Positions 7,772 to 16,212 of a DNA stretch of 64,000 bases are shown in pieces. Position numbers and translations under genes: made by a program. The notes below the pieces were generated by a model that was given only the letters and a program-made list of their open reading frames with translations, was not told the origin of the DNA and ran no database searches. Each line of letters opens with the position of its first letter. Position 1 is the first letter of the stretch. This DNA comes from CAYYUA01 sp964542585 (GTDB taxonomy: Bacteria; Bacteroidota; Bacteroidia; CAILMK01; CAYYUA01), in assembly GCA_964542585.1 (NCBI GenBank), contig CAZIUI010000007.1, forward strand, positions 1 to 64,000, given 5' to 3'.

Positions 7772-8440
7772 ATGCGCGAGGATCTATCCCAAACTGAGGA
7801 GAACTACCTTAAAATGGTTTACCAATTACCATCTGAAGGAAGCCCTTATGTAAGTACCAACCAGATTGCCCATCAGCATGCTACATCAGCAGCCTCCGTA
7901 ACGGACATGCTTAAGCGGCTAGCTGAAAAGAACCTGCTGATTTATGAAAAGTATAAAGGGGTCAAGCTAACGGATGAAGGGGATAAAACCGCTAAAGCCC
8001 TTATACGTAAGCACCGCCTTTGGGAATATTTCCTGGTCGAAAAACTTGCATTTGGCTGGGAAGAAGTGCACGCCATCGCTGAGCAGCTCGAACACATCAA
8101 GTCTACAGCCATGACCGACCGTTTAGATGCCTTTTTAGGACACCCTAAATATGACCCGCACGGAGATCCCATACCGGATAAAGAAGGCCGGTACGCTTAC
8201 CGGTCAGACTCGTTACTACAAGATTTTCAACCGGGACAGGAAGGTGTTGTGGTTGGTGTCAGAAACTCCGATGCTAAATTCCTTCAATTATTAGAATCAA
8301 CTGGCCTTACGCTGGGCACGCATATCAAGATTCATGAAGTTTTTGAATTTGATCAGTCCCTAAGCCTGGAATTGGGTGAGACCCAAACCATTAACGTCTC
8401 CGCTATAGTCAGTCGAAACCTTTACGTGAAGCCGCTATGA
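7772..8440 (+). CDS. DtxR/MntR-family metal-dependent transcriptional regulator
   Basis: A 222-aa metal-sensing repressor of the iron/manganese-dependent DtxR family. Residues 1-65 are the winged-helix domain (LSQTEENYLKMVYQL, then VTDMLKRLAEKNLL). Residues 66-140 are the metal-binding/dimerisation domain, with LIRKHRLWEYFLVEKL, EVHAIAEQLEH and GHPKYDPHGDPIP, which contain the His/Glu ligand positions of the family. Residues 150-222 look like the FeoA/SH3-like C-terminal domain, as in the longer DtxR/IdeR type. It precedes a TonB-dependent receptor, and a DtxR-like palindrome lies between the two genes. Which metal it senses cannot be told from sequence. Confidence 0.9.
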   Translation: MREDLSQTEENYLKMVYQLPSEGSPYVSTNQIAHQHATSAASVTDMLKRLAEKNLLIYEKYKGVKLTDEGDKTAKALIRKHRLWEYFLVEKLAFGWEEVHAIAEQLEHIKSTAMTDRLDAFLGHPKYDPHGDPIPDKEGRYAYRSDSLLQDFQPGQEGVVVGVRNSDAKFLQLLESTGLTLGTHIKIHEVFEFDQSLSLELGETQTINVSAIVSRNLYVKPL

Positions 8441-8571
8441 TTTTGAAAGTTCACTGGCTTTTAATGTAAGAGCACCCTAGGTTTCATAGAACTTATTATC
8501 CCCGCTATTTTAAGTCAGTCCTATCATTCCAACTTATGGATATTCCAAAAAACCCTTCTTAAAAATAACTT

Positions 8572-8587
8572 TTTAGGCTAGCCTAAA
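8572..8587. promoter_or_regulatory. DtxR-like operator before the TonB receptor
   Basis: TTTAGGCTAGCCTAAA is a perfect 16-bp palindrome closely resembling the centre of classical DtxR/IdeR boxes (TTAGGTTAGCCTAACCTAA type). A near-consensus -7 box (AATTTTTG, 8592-8599) follows 5 bp later, so bound repressor would cover the promoter of the receptor gene. Confidence 0.7.
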
Positions 8588-8736
8588 TTTTAATTTTTGC
8601 GTTTCCAATTATATATTTAAATTTGACTGCCATTTATTTTAACAATGGCTAATAGGGTTTAGATCGCGTAGCCCACTATTTAACACCAGTGAGTATTTGT
8701 TTCAGTTCGTTTCTTGACCTTCAAAATGCCAGATAA

Positions 8737-10953
8737 ATGATTGTAAGAGAAGGGATAGTGGTGTTGCTTTTGTCAAACCTTTCTATGGCCTTTTGTCAGA
8801 GCAACACCGCTACAATACATGGAAAGGTAAGAGATTCCACAGCTCAAGCACTTTCGAGGGTCAATGTTACAATCCTGAATACAGCTAAAGGAACTGCAAC
8901 CAATAATAATGGGCTATTTGAATTAGACTCCCTATCAGAAGGCACCTATAAGGTTCGATTTCGCTCAGTCGGTTATCATCGTGTTACAAAGCGAGTTTAC
9001 CTAGAAGCTGGCCAAACCTATAAGATGACCGTAACCCTTAAACCTCGTGTAACCCAAATGAACACTACCGTTGTAACCGGCACACAAGAGCCCAGTTATG
9101 TCAAGACCTCGCCAGTTAAAGTTCAGGTTGTAAACCAGGATTTTCTTTCCAAGAACCCTTCCGACAACCTCATGGGAAGCATTAAGCAGGTAAACGGTAT
9201 TCAGCAACAGGTAAACTGTGGGGTTTGTGGTACAAACTCCCTACGCATTAACGGGATGGCAGGGCCTTACACCCTTTTGCTAATTGACGGCATGCCAATA
9301 ATGGGTAACCTGGCTAGCGTTTACGGTTTAAATGGTATTCCTAATAGCCTGATCGACCAGGTAGAAATTGTGAAAGGCCCAAATTCTACGTTGTACGGAA
9401 GTCAAGCTATGGGTGGGATCATCAATGTGCGAACTAAGCAGCCATCAGAAGCGCCTTTAATAGAAGCGAAATCTCAATTCAGTAGCCATCAGGAATGGAA
9501 TAATTCCCTTAGTATAGCACCAAAAATTAACGAAAACATAAAAACACTCATTAGTGCCAACTATTTCAGGAATCAAACCCGCTATGATTTTAACCATGAT
9601 AATTTCCTTGACCTGGTCCTGAATGATCGTCTATCGTTGTTTAATAAATGGGAATTTGATTTATCCGGTGATCGATCGGCAAATATTGCCGGCCGTTATT
9701 ATAGGGAAAACCGTTTAGGCGGTACCAAAGATTTTACCCATGACCTTCGTGGTAGCGATAGCATCTATGGAGAATCCATCAGAACCCGGCGTTTAGCGTT
9801 GACGGGCAGTTATGATCTCCCCTTCCAACAGCAGGATATCAAGATTGATGGTAGCTATACCCATCATTTCCAGGATAGTTATTATGGCACCCAATATTAC
9901 AAAGCCCGCCAATCAACAGGTTTTGCAAACCTTATTTGGACAAATAACCTGAAAGACCACACCATCCTTACAGGCCTCACAAGTAAATGGCAGCAATACG
10001 AGGATAACTCTCCCGCCAAAACCGGGTTTCAAAATCTTATCCCGGGGATGTTTTTACAGGATGAATGGCAGACAACGGAAGCTTTTACCCTGCTGACCGG
10101 CTTGAGAATGGATTATCATGAGGCCCATGGGACAATTTTTTCGCCTCGCGTTAACCTCAAATATGCCTGGAGCGATTGGACGACCGCGCGTCTGAATTTA
10201 GGAAGTGGATTCCGACAGGTACACCTCTTTACCGAAGATCATGCTGCATTAACCGGTACCAGAGAGGTGTTGATCCGCGAAGAATTGAACCCCGAACGCT
10301 CTTTCAATGCTACTTTAAACCTTAGCCATGTATACCAATCTAAAAACTACGGCACTGGGAATCTTTCATTAGATATATTTTACAATTATTTCACCAATCG
10401 TATAACTCCGGATTACGAGATCAGCCCTGATTTAGTGGTGTACCGCAATTTAGATGGTTATGGCATAACACGGGGCATTTCTTTAAGTGCGAGCCATGAT
10501 TTCAAGTTTCCCTTATCTGTTAAGGTTGCGAGCACTTTTCAGCAAGCATTCCAGGTTACTCAAAAGGGAAAAAAAGCCAATAGAAAAGCCATTCCCTTCA
10601 CGCCAATTTTTTCCGGTAATTTCCAGGTTACTTACAGCTGGCAAAAGCCTGAAATCACTTTTGCTTACACGGGTCAGGTTAATGGACCTGAATCGCTCCC
10701 AAGTATAAATAAACCTTTTCAACGCCCGGCTAAAACACCTTGTTACACCGTACAAAACTTAAAAATCAGTAAATCCATAAGCCATCAACTGAAAATTTAT
10801 GGAGGGGTAAAGAATATGCTTAACTGGACCCAATCATCCCCTTTGATAGATCCCGAAAATCCTTTTGGAGAAAATTTTGACACCATTTATGCTTATGGCC
10901 CTCTTCAACCAAGGCGTTATTACCTTGGTGTTAAATGGCATTTAGACAAGTAG
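8737..10953 (+). CDS. TonB-dependent outer-membrane receptor, probably metal-related
   Basis: A 738-aa outer-membrane transporter. Signal peptide (VVLLLSNLSMAFC) is followed by a carboxypeptidase-regulatory-like domain (about 24-105), a plug domain (about 115-235) and a 22-strand barrel ending in an aromatic strand (RRYYLGVKWHL). The plug carries an NCGVCGTNSLRINGM segment (Cys161 and Cys164) and LIDGMPIMGNLASVYGL, a pattern I associate with a Bacteroidota subset of CirA-like receptors. No SusD partner follows, arguing against glycan uptake. The upstream DtxR-like palindrome and the adjacent DtxR regulator suggest uptake of iron, manganese or a chelate. A 4-codon ORF (ATG 8726) ends in an ATGA overlap with this start. 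Confidence 0.88.
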   Translation: MIVREGIVVLLLSNLSMAFCQSNTATIHGKVRDSTAQALSRVNVTILNTAKGTATNNNGLFELDSLSEGTYKVRFRSVGYHRVTKRVYLEAGQTYKMTVTLKPRVTQMNTTVVTGTQEPSYVKTSPVKVQVVNQDFLSKNPSDNLMGSIKQVNGIQQQVNCGVCGTNSLRINGMAGPYTLLLIDGMPIMGNLASVYGLNGIPNSLIDQVEIVKGPNSTLYGSQAMGGIINVRTKQPSEAPLIEAKSQFSSHQEWNNSLSIAPKINENIKTLISANYFRNQTRYDFNHDNFLDLVLNDRLSLFNKWEFDLSGDRSANIAGRYYRENRLGGTKDFTHDLRGSDSIYGESIRTRRLALTGSYDLPFQQQDIKIDGSYTHHFQDSYYGTQYYKARQSTGFANLIWTNNLKDHTILTGLTSKWQQYEDNSPAKTGFQNLIPGMFLQDEWQTTEAFTLLTGLRMDYHEAHGTIFSPRVNLKYAWSDWTTARLNLGSGFRQVHLFTEDHAALTGTREVLIREELNPERSFNATLNLSHVYQSKNYGTGNLSLDIFYNYFTNRITPDYEISPDLVVYRNLDGYGITRGISLSASHDFKFPLSVKVASTFQQAFQVTQKGKKANRKAIPFTPIFSGNFQVTYSWQKPEITFAYTGQVNGPESLPSINKPFQRPAKTPCYTVQNLKISKSISHQLKIYGGVKNMLNWTQSSPLIDPENPFGENFDTIYAYGPLQPRRYYLGVKWHLDK

Positions 10954-11228
10954 CCCAAAAATGTAGCATTGAATTATTAAACATCTTATTACCTTCCGAA
11001 ATATATCGTTTTCTTCAACTCAAATTATGCACCTTATTAAAAAACTATTTTTGACAGCGCATTGATTAAGCTTACTATTTACCAATTTAAATTTATACTT
11101 TTATAATTAATTACTATATTATTTTATAAGCTGCTTTAGCGCCTTTTTATAATTTTGCCCTTAAAAAATTTATTGTATCAACAAATGGCTTAAAAACTCA
11201 ACTCCTTCAATAATAGATACAATTATTG
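10954..11228. other. AT-rich intergenic region, no gene seen
   Basis: This region after the TonB receptor is very AT-rich and has no credible ORF or RNA gene. I see no clear intrinsic terminator. The only signal is the probable -7 box of the next gene at its right edge. Confidence 0.5.
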
Positions 11229-11236
11229 TATTTTTG
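11229..11236 (+). promoter_or_regulatory. Probable -7 box of the hpt-lytTR pair
   Basis: TATTTTTG matches TAnnTTTG and lies 28 bp before ATG 11265. It overlaps the alternative TTG start at 11226, which argues for the ATG start. No clear -33 element is seen. Confidence 0.45.
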
Positions 11237-11264
11237 TGGCAACTTGCTAATAACAAACAAGACT

Positions 11265-11615
11265 ATGACAGATCAATTTCAGTATACGGACCTCTCTTAC
11301 TTGGAAGATATATCCGGTGGAGACCAAACTTTCATTGAAGAAATTGTCGATCTTTTCATTAAGCAAATGCCGGAGTCGATAAAAACAATGCGAGAGGCAT
11401 TAGCCAATGATGACCCTAGTACCATTGGAGAAACAGCTCACAAAGCTAAACCTTCTGCTATATACATTGGAAACAAATCCCTTGAAGAGAACTTAAGAAC
11501 CCTTCAGGAACTCAAAACTAACAATGTTATACAAAATAACACTTCAGATCTTATAGAACAAGTAGCGCAACAAAGTGACAACGTCATCGAAGAATTGAAA
11601 ACTCGCTTCAAGTAA
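11265..11615 (+). CDS. Hpt (histidine phosphotransfer) domain protein
   Basis: A 116-aa single-domain phosphotransfer protein that would pass phosphate between receiver domains. It is an all-helical four-helix-bundle-like sequence, with the phosphorylatable histidine at His59 in GETAHKAKPSAIYIG, the usual H-x-x-K-x-S pattern. ATG 11265 is preferred to TTG 11226 because a promoter-like element overlaps the upstream start. It precedes a LytTR response regulator by 42 bp, its likely partner. No histidine kinase is encoded nearby. Confidence 0.88.
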   Translation: MTDQFQYTDLSYLEDISGGDQTFIEEIVDLFIKQMPESIKTMREALANDDPSTIGETAHKAKPSAIYIGNKSLEENLRTLQELKTNNVIQNNTSDLIEQVAQQSDNVIEELKTRFK

Positions 11616-11657
11616 GTGTGTTAGAGCATTTTTTAACAAGTGTAAGAACCTTTTAGC

Positions 11658-12371
11658 ATGCCTTACAAGACCCTTATTGTAGACGATGACGATTTATCGA
11701 TTAAAGTCTTAGAGAAGATGGTTAGCATGGCCGATCATCTTCAAAATACGGGTAATGCTAAAGATGCCATTCAGGCTAATTCTATCCTGCAAAACCATCC
11801 GGTGCATATTGTCCTGCTAGATATAGAAATGCCGGAGATGAGCGGTTTGCAATTCATCAATACCTTACGCGAACGCCCGGAAATCATCCTTGTAACTTCC
11901 CAGAAAGATTATGCAACGGAAGCATTCGACTATGAAGTCACGGATTACCTCTTAAAACCCGTGTCATACCAGCGATTCATGAAAGCTATTAACAGAGCAA
12001 CCAGTAACCTTAACCTTACTTCATCGAAAAGCCAGAGTAAAGATACCAATCAAAAGCAGGACTCTACCATCTTTATAAAAGAGAGAAATCAATTCACCAG
12101 GCTGGATAAAAACCTCATCCAATACGTAGAAGCCTACGGAGACTACGTAAACATCTACACCCCCAATCGCAAGTACACCATCCATTCAACGATGAAAAGC
12201 ATGGAAAAGAAGCTGAATGACGAGCGCTTCATGCGCGTCCACCGCTCTTACATTGTGAACATAGAACTCATTGAAAGTATTGACGAAAACATCCTCTTTC
12301 TACAACAGCAATTAATACCTGTTGGTGGAAATTATAAAGGTCAGCTTCTTCAAAGGTTAGGTTTATCATAA
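11658..12371 (+). CDS. LytTR-family response regulator
   Basis: A 237-aa two-domain regulator. Residues 1-118 are a CheY-like receiver with the acidic pocket VDDDD (9-12), phosphoacceptor Asp55 in LLDIEMPEMSG, the Thr/Ser switch region (ILVTSQKDYA) and the conserved Lys in YLLKPVSYQRF. A linker leads to a LytTR DNA-binding domain (about 135-237) with YVEAYGDYVNIYT and the hallmark FMRVHRSYIVNI. It sits directly behind an Hpt gene, suggesting a phosphorelay rather than a simple two-component pair. Target genes are unknown. Confidence 0.93.
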   Translation: MPYKTLIVDDDDLSIKVLEKMVSMADHLQNTGNAKDAIQANSILQNHPVHIVLLDIEMPEMSGLQFINTLRERPEIILVTSQKDYATEAFDYEVTDYLLKPVSYQRFMKAINRATSNLNLTSSKSQSKDTNQKQDSTIFIKERNQFTRLDKNLIQYVEAYGDYVNIYTPNRKYTIHSTMKSMEKKLNDERFMRVHRSYIVNIELIESIDENILFLQQQLIPVGGNYKGQLLQRLGLS

Positions 12372-12519
12372 CTTTAAATTTTAGTTAAACCCTACTCTAG
12401 CCTTTTTTATCGATTCTACTCGGGCATTCATCTAAATTTTTCGCAAGGCGTATTTCTTTTCCTTTACATTTGAAGTACAGTCTTTTGCGAGGGGAAGGCT
12501 GTTCTATTTTATTCCTTTT

Positions 12520-12561
12520 GAGAATGGGGAACTGTAGAGGGCGGTTCCCCTTCTCCTTTTT
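12520..12561 (+). terminator. Rho-independent terminator after the LytTR regulator
   Basis: GAGAATGGGGAAC and GTTCCCCTTCTC form a strong imperfect hairpin (12520-12555) followed by a CCTTTTTA stretch. It lies 150 bp after the regulator's stop and before the next small gene. Confidence 0.6.
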
Positions 12562-12588
12562 ATCTTCAATTTAAGCTTTCTAGGTTCA

Positions 12589-12843
12589 ATGGTTAAAGTC
12601 CAACATTCATTATCTGATACCGGTATCGTAATAGATCTAGAATTACCTTACCCTGGTTTTGTAGAAGTTTCCCTTTTTGACGAAGCAGGCGAGCTTTCCT
12701 ATAATCATAGTGAAGATAGTCAGGTTTTTAACTACACCTACGAAATCCCTCTAAATAAGCTCAATGGGGCTATATACAGGCTGAGAGCTGCATTCAATGG
12801 AGAGAGTATTCTAAATGAGATAGTAGAAATCCCCAAGTTATAG
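12589..12843 (+). CDS. Small standalone protein resembling a T9SS C-terminal sorting domain
   Basis: An 84-aa protein with no signal peptide. Its order of strands and turns matches a type A sorting domain: hydrophobic strand (GIVIDLEL), PGFVEVSLFDEAGEL in the position of the usual V-x-L-x-V-Y-D-x-x-G, then LNGAIYRLRAAFNG in the position of LxxGxYxLxxxxxG, then a closing strand. Here that fold would be the whole protein, without cargo and without export. It is flanked by a terminator upstream and overlaps the convergent DUF3078 gene by 6 bp. The resemblance is by eye; it could be another small beta-sandwich. Confidence 0.6.
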   Translation: MVKVQHSLSDTGIVIDLELPYPGFVEVSLFDEAGELSYNHSEDSQVFNYTYEIPLNKLNGAIYRLRAAFNGESILNEIVEIPKL

Positions 12844-13749
12844 GGAAAAATTAAACCCCACGGCCAGCACTTCTTTAAATTGAACAGCTGGACCAACTGA
12901 GCCATTTGGTCTCTCAACATCTACGTCTTCATCGTATATGAGAGCTATCGTAATAGAAGTACTCATATAATCATTTACTTTTAAGTTGAGCTTTCCATCC
13001 CAATTTACATCTATTTCTAATGGATTTTTGTATGCACTAAACAACCGGGCAGTTGTTTGATACGTAACATTTTCCAAAAGCTTACCGCTCATCTTAAGGC
13101 TAAAATTACTACCCAGCTCCTGTCGAACGGCCTCGCCGGCTGGGACGCCAAAGTTGCCACGGTCAGATAAAGAGTCGTTCAAAATAAACGTGAACTTACC
13201 GGCAACAGGGGATAATCTGAACTTCACATTTGGGTAAGGAGTGTATCTAAGCCCTGTGGAAATAACCACGTAGCCCGGAGCCATAAAATCTGAAATCAGG
13301 TTTTTTTGCGTTTGCCCCTGATCATCTTCAGAATAGTTGAAACCGCGACTGATGGACGTTCTAAAATTTAAGGCCCCCACCAATTGCAGGTCGGGAGTTA
13401 ATTGATGCGCATAAGTGCTACTAAGCTCTAGACGGTCATCACTTTTGCGGAAAGGTTCACTACCTCCACCCTGTCTGGTTAGCCCGTAACCAAAATCCAG
13501 CGTGTTGATCCATTCACTTTCCCCCTTTTGATATTGTGCCTGAAAATTCAGTAGACTAGTTGCAGATATAGCATTTTGCCCCCCGCCAGTCCAATTTTCC
13601 AGGGCTATTTGAGAAAAGTTGATATTAAGGTTACCGCCATATACCCAATGCTTTGTTGTATCCCCTATAAGTTGACCGATAGCAGATTGAGGTTGGAAAC
13701 AAAAAATAATGCCCAGCAATATACCGGGCCATAATCCTTTTAGATGCAT
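12838..13749 (-). CDS. DUF3078 family outer-membrane-like protein
   Basis: A 303-aa exported protein of unknown function found in Bacteroidota. A signal peptide (LLGIIFCFQPQSAIG) is followed by the family hallmark NINFSQIALENWTGGGQNAISATSLLNFQAQY. The remaining sequence alternates aromatic and polar residues and ends in VLAVGFNFSL, as in beta-barrel proteins, so outer-membrane insertion is likely. No operon partner: it converges on the small sorting-domain-like gene. Confidence 0.8.
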   Translation of the reverse strand: MHLKGLWPGILLGIIFCFQPQSAIGQLIGDTTKHWVYGGNLNINFSQIALENWTGGGQNAISATSLLNFQAQYQKGESEWINTLDFGYGLTRQGGGSEPFRKSDDRLELSSTYAHQLTPDLQLVGALNFRTSISRGFNYSEDDQGQTQKNLISDFMAPGYVVISTGLRYTPYPNVKFRLSPVAGKFTFILNDSLSDRGNFGVPAGEAVRQELGSNFSLKMSGKLLENVTYQTTARLFSAYKNPLEIDVNWDGKLNLKVNDYMSTSITIALIYDEDVDVERPNGSVGPAVQFKEVLAVGFNFSL

Positions 13750-13820
13750 AAAAAAATGTTCAATTATTGACGGTGGCTGAGCGGTTCAAAAAATTATATA
13801 ACCAAAAGAAACGCCCACGC

Positions 13821-14894
13821 CTATACAGGGATTTGTTCAACTTCTTCAACCCATTTGAAAGGATCAGCCACTTGCCGTTTTTGAATCTGCTTGAGCCTTT
13901 TTAAGATGTGGTTGGAAATGGTTCGATTTTCAACCGGTGGCAACTCAAGCTCTTCATTTTGGTATCCAATGGCTATGATATGGGCAATGACAGCCGCAGT
14001 GCCAGTACCAAAAACATCGTTTAAGTGCCCTTTCCGATAGGCCTCCAAGACCTCATCAACACTAACAGGACGTTCTTCCACTTGATAACCTTCATCTTGA
14101 AGAAGTTTTATGACGCTATCCCGCGTAATTCCCTGTAGGATAGTACCATCTAATTCGGGGGTTACAAAGGTGTTACCAAGTTGAAAGAAGATATTCATCG
14201 TTCCCGATTCCTCTATGTAACGGTGCTCAAATGCATCAGTCCATATAAGCTGGCTATAACCTTCCTGATTGCCTAATTTAGCTGGATATAGTGATGCTCC
14301 ATAGTTGCCGCCTGCTTTCGCATAGCCAACGCCCCCTTTAACAGCCCTGGCATATTGTTGGTCAACTTTAACTTTTATCGGTTCAGGGTAGTAAGCATTG
14401 ACGGGACTTAGGAAAATAATAAACTTGTACGTATCGGATGCTTTCACTCCTAAGTACTCATCACTGGCAAACATAAAGGGACGGATGTATAAAGAACTAC
14501 CCTCTTTTGTCGGAATCCACCCCTTATCAATGGAAAGCAGCTCCCGTAAGCCGTTCATAAAGATCTCCCGCGGAAGGGTTGGCATGGACATCCTGTGGGC
14601 TGATGTATTTAGCCGGTTCCAGTTTTCATCTGGTCTGAATAAAACTGGCACATGATCCTTGTCTTTGTATGCTTTCATTCCTTCAAAAATCTCTTGCCCA
14701 TAATGAAGAGCCGTTGTAGCCGGGCTTAAGGATAAGTTTTGAAAGGGCATGATCTGCACATTTTGCCAGTCCCCTTCATAGTAATCCGCAACAAGCATAT
14801 GGTCTGAAAAGATGCGACCAAAAACAATGTTGTCCAGGTCCGTTTCAGGAAGCCTTGATGCTTTAGTTTTGTGTACTTGAATCGAATAACTCAT
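13821..14894 (-). CDS. ilvE: Branched-chain amino acid aminotransferase
   Basis: A PLP enzyme of fold type IV that interconverts Leu, Ile and Val with their 2-oxo acids. The 357-aa product shows the family blocks HYGQEIFEGMKAYK, LFRPDENWNRLNTSAHRM, the lysine region AKAGGNYGASLYPA, EESGTMNIFF and GTGTAAVI. The start chosen is ATG 14894, preceded by AAGGAATTGTT on the minus strand, which looks like a ribosome site; an in-frame extension to 14951 lacks homologous character. Divergent from the next gene, with about 60 bp between starts. Confidence 0.94.
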   Translation of the reverse strand: MSYSIQVHKTKASRLPETDLDNIVFGRIFSDHMLVADYYEGDWQNVQIMPFQNLSLSPATTALHYGQEIFEGMKAYKDKDHVPVLFRPDENWNRLNTSAHRMSMPTLPREIFMNGLRELLSIDKGWIPTKEGSSLYIRPFMFASDEYLGVKASDTYKFIIFLSPVNAYYPEPIKVKVDQQYARAVKGGVGYAKAGGNYGASLYPAKLGNQEGYSQLIWTDAFEHRYIEESGTMNIFFQLGNTFVTPELDGTILQGITRDSVIKLLQDEGYQVEERPVSVDEVLEAYRKGHLNDVFGTGTAAVIAHIIAIGYQNEELELPPVENRTISNHILKRLKQIQKRQVADPFKWVEEVEQIPV

Positions 14895-14957
14895 AACAAT
14901 TCCTTCTTTGACCCAAAAAATCAAATATCGTAAAATTACCTTAAAGCACACCGGGTC

Positions 14958-15620
14958 ATGACCAATATCTCATCCACCAATCGGCACCATTTAGCGTTTC
15001 TGGCAAATTTCCTGACAGAAACCTTATACCTCCCTTCTGAGACAAAAACTCAACAAAACCGGTCAGAAAATCCTTCAGAAGTCTCTCATAAGGAAACCCA
15101 GGATTTGACAACTGAAAACTCGGGTTCCCAAGAGGATCAGCTCTACACGCTTAAGGAGTCCCAAAAAGCCTACCAGCATTTCGAAAATTTATCCCGGGAT
15201 AAAACGGAATTAAGTGATCATTCAGGTAGCATCAATTACTACGGAGGTTATCAGCATGGCGTATTGGTCCTCGTGAACCGGCCATCTTCAAATTCACTGA
15301 TTCCTAAGGACCGTTTAGTTTTAGAAAATATACTGAAAGCTGTTAACCTGAGTTTTTCAGATGTAGCAATTGTTAATATCAGCCAAAAAGCAGATTTGAC
15401 GAGCCAGCGTATTTTAGAGGATTTCAAACCTAAACAAATTCTTGGCTTTGGCCTACCTGATGACTTCTTAAACGACCCTCCAAAGCCTTACACTTTGGCA
15501 AACTTGGCTGATGGCTGTACCATAGTAATAAGTGATCCATTGTCAACGATCGCTGCCCAAAAAAACCTTAAGGTAAAACTTTGGCAGGGCTTGAAGCATT
15601 TGTTCAGCCTTACTACTTAA
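14958..15620 (+). CDS. Uncharacterised protein, possible HolD-like (DNA polymerase III psi) relative
   Basis: A 220-aa soluble protein with no signal peptide. Residues 1-75 are polar and low in complexity (Ser/Thr/Gln/Glu). Residues 95-220 look like a small alpha/beta domain: GVLVLVNRP, LENILKAVNLSFSDVAIVNI, ILGFGLPDDF, then DPLSTIAAQKNLKVKLWQGLKHLF. The order of motifs and the final helix (preceded by alternating charged and Leu/Trp residues) recall E. coli HolD, the psi subunit of the clamp loader. This is pattern recall only, and psi has not been confirmed here. It precedes rdgB by 13 bp (ATG 15634), so they may be co-transcribed. Confidence 0.45.
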   Translation: MTNISSTNRHHLAFLANFLTETLYLPSETKTQQNRSENPSEVSHKETQDLTTENSGSQEDQLYTLKESQKAYQHFENLSRDKTELSDHSGSINYYGGYQHGVLVLVNRPSSNSLIPKDRLVLENILKAVNLSFSDVAIVNISQKADLTSQRILEDFKPKQILGFGLPDDFLNDPPKPYTLANLADGCTIVISDPLSTIAAQKNLKVKLWQGLKHLFSLTT

Positions 15621-15633
15621 TTTGATTGTTCTT

Positions 15634-16212
15634 ATGACTACCACCCTTGTTTTTGCTACGCATAATCCCCATAAAGTCACAGAAGTTAGCCATATTCTAC
15701 CGCCTTCTTATCAATTAAGTTCCCTAACGGCTATTGCCTTTGATGAGAAAATTCCTGAAACCTCGAATACCTTAGAGGGCAATGCCTTACAAAAAGCGAG
15801 GACCGTTTACCAAGCAACCGGTTATGCTTGCTTTGCTGATGATACGGGGCTTGAAGTAGACGCGTTAAACGGTTCACCTGGCATATACACTGCACGATAT
15901 GCCGGAGAGGACGCTTCTGATGAGGAAAATGTGGGTCTGCTTTTAAAAAATTTGAAAGCAGTGGCTAATCGTCAAGCGCGGTTCAGGACGATCATGGCAT
16001 TAATTCTTAAGGATGGGCAGGAACATCTGTTTGAGGGCCTAGCAGAAGGAATTATCCAAGAAGAAAAAAACGGACAAGGAGGTTTTGGTTATGATCCCAT
16101 TTTTCGTCCGAGGGGTTATGATCAGACGTTTGCAGAAATGCCAGAAGATTTAAAAAACCGCATTAGTCACCGTCAAAAAGCCTTAATGAAATTAGTCAAC
16201 TTTCTGGCTTAG
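15634..16212 (+). CDS. rdgB: Non-canonical purine NTP pyrophosphatase (RdgB/HAM1)
   Basis: Hydrolyses dITP, dXTP and related damaged purine nucleotides to monophosphates, keeping them out of DNA. The 192-aa product has FATHNPHKVTEV at the N-terminus, ETSNTLEGNALQKA, CFADDTGLEVDALNGSPGIYTARYAG and the C-terminal GGFGYDPIF, FAEMPEDLKNRISHRQKAL. ATG 15634 is chosen over TTG 15622 because homologues start just before the first strand. The stop overlaps the convergent kmo by 17 bp. Confidence 0.95.
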   Translation: MTTTLVFATHNPHKVTEVSHILPPSYQLSSLTAIAFDEKIPETSNTLEGNALQKARTVYQATGYACFADDTGLEVDALNGSPGIYTARYAGEDASDEENVGLLLKNLKAVANRQARFRTIMALILKDGQEHLFEGLAEGIIQEEKNGQGGFGYDPIFRPRGYDQTFAEMPEDLKNRISHRQKALMKLVNFLA

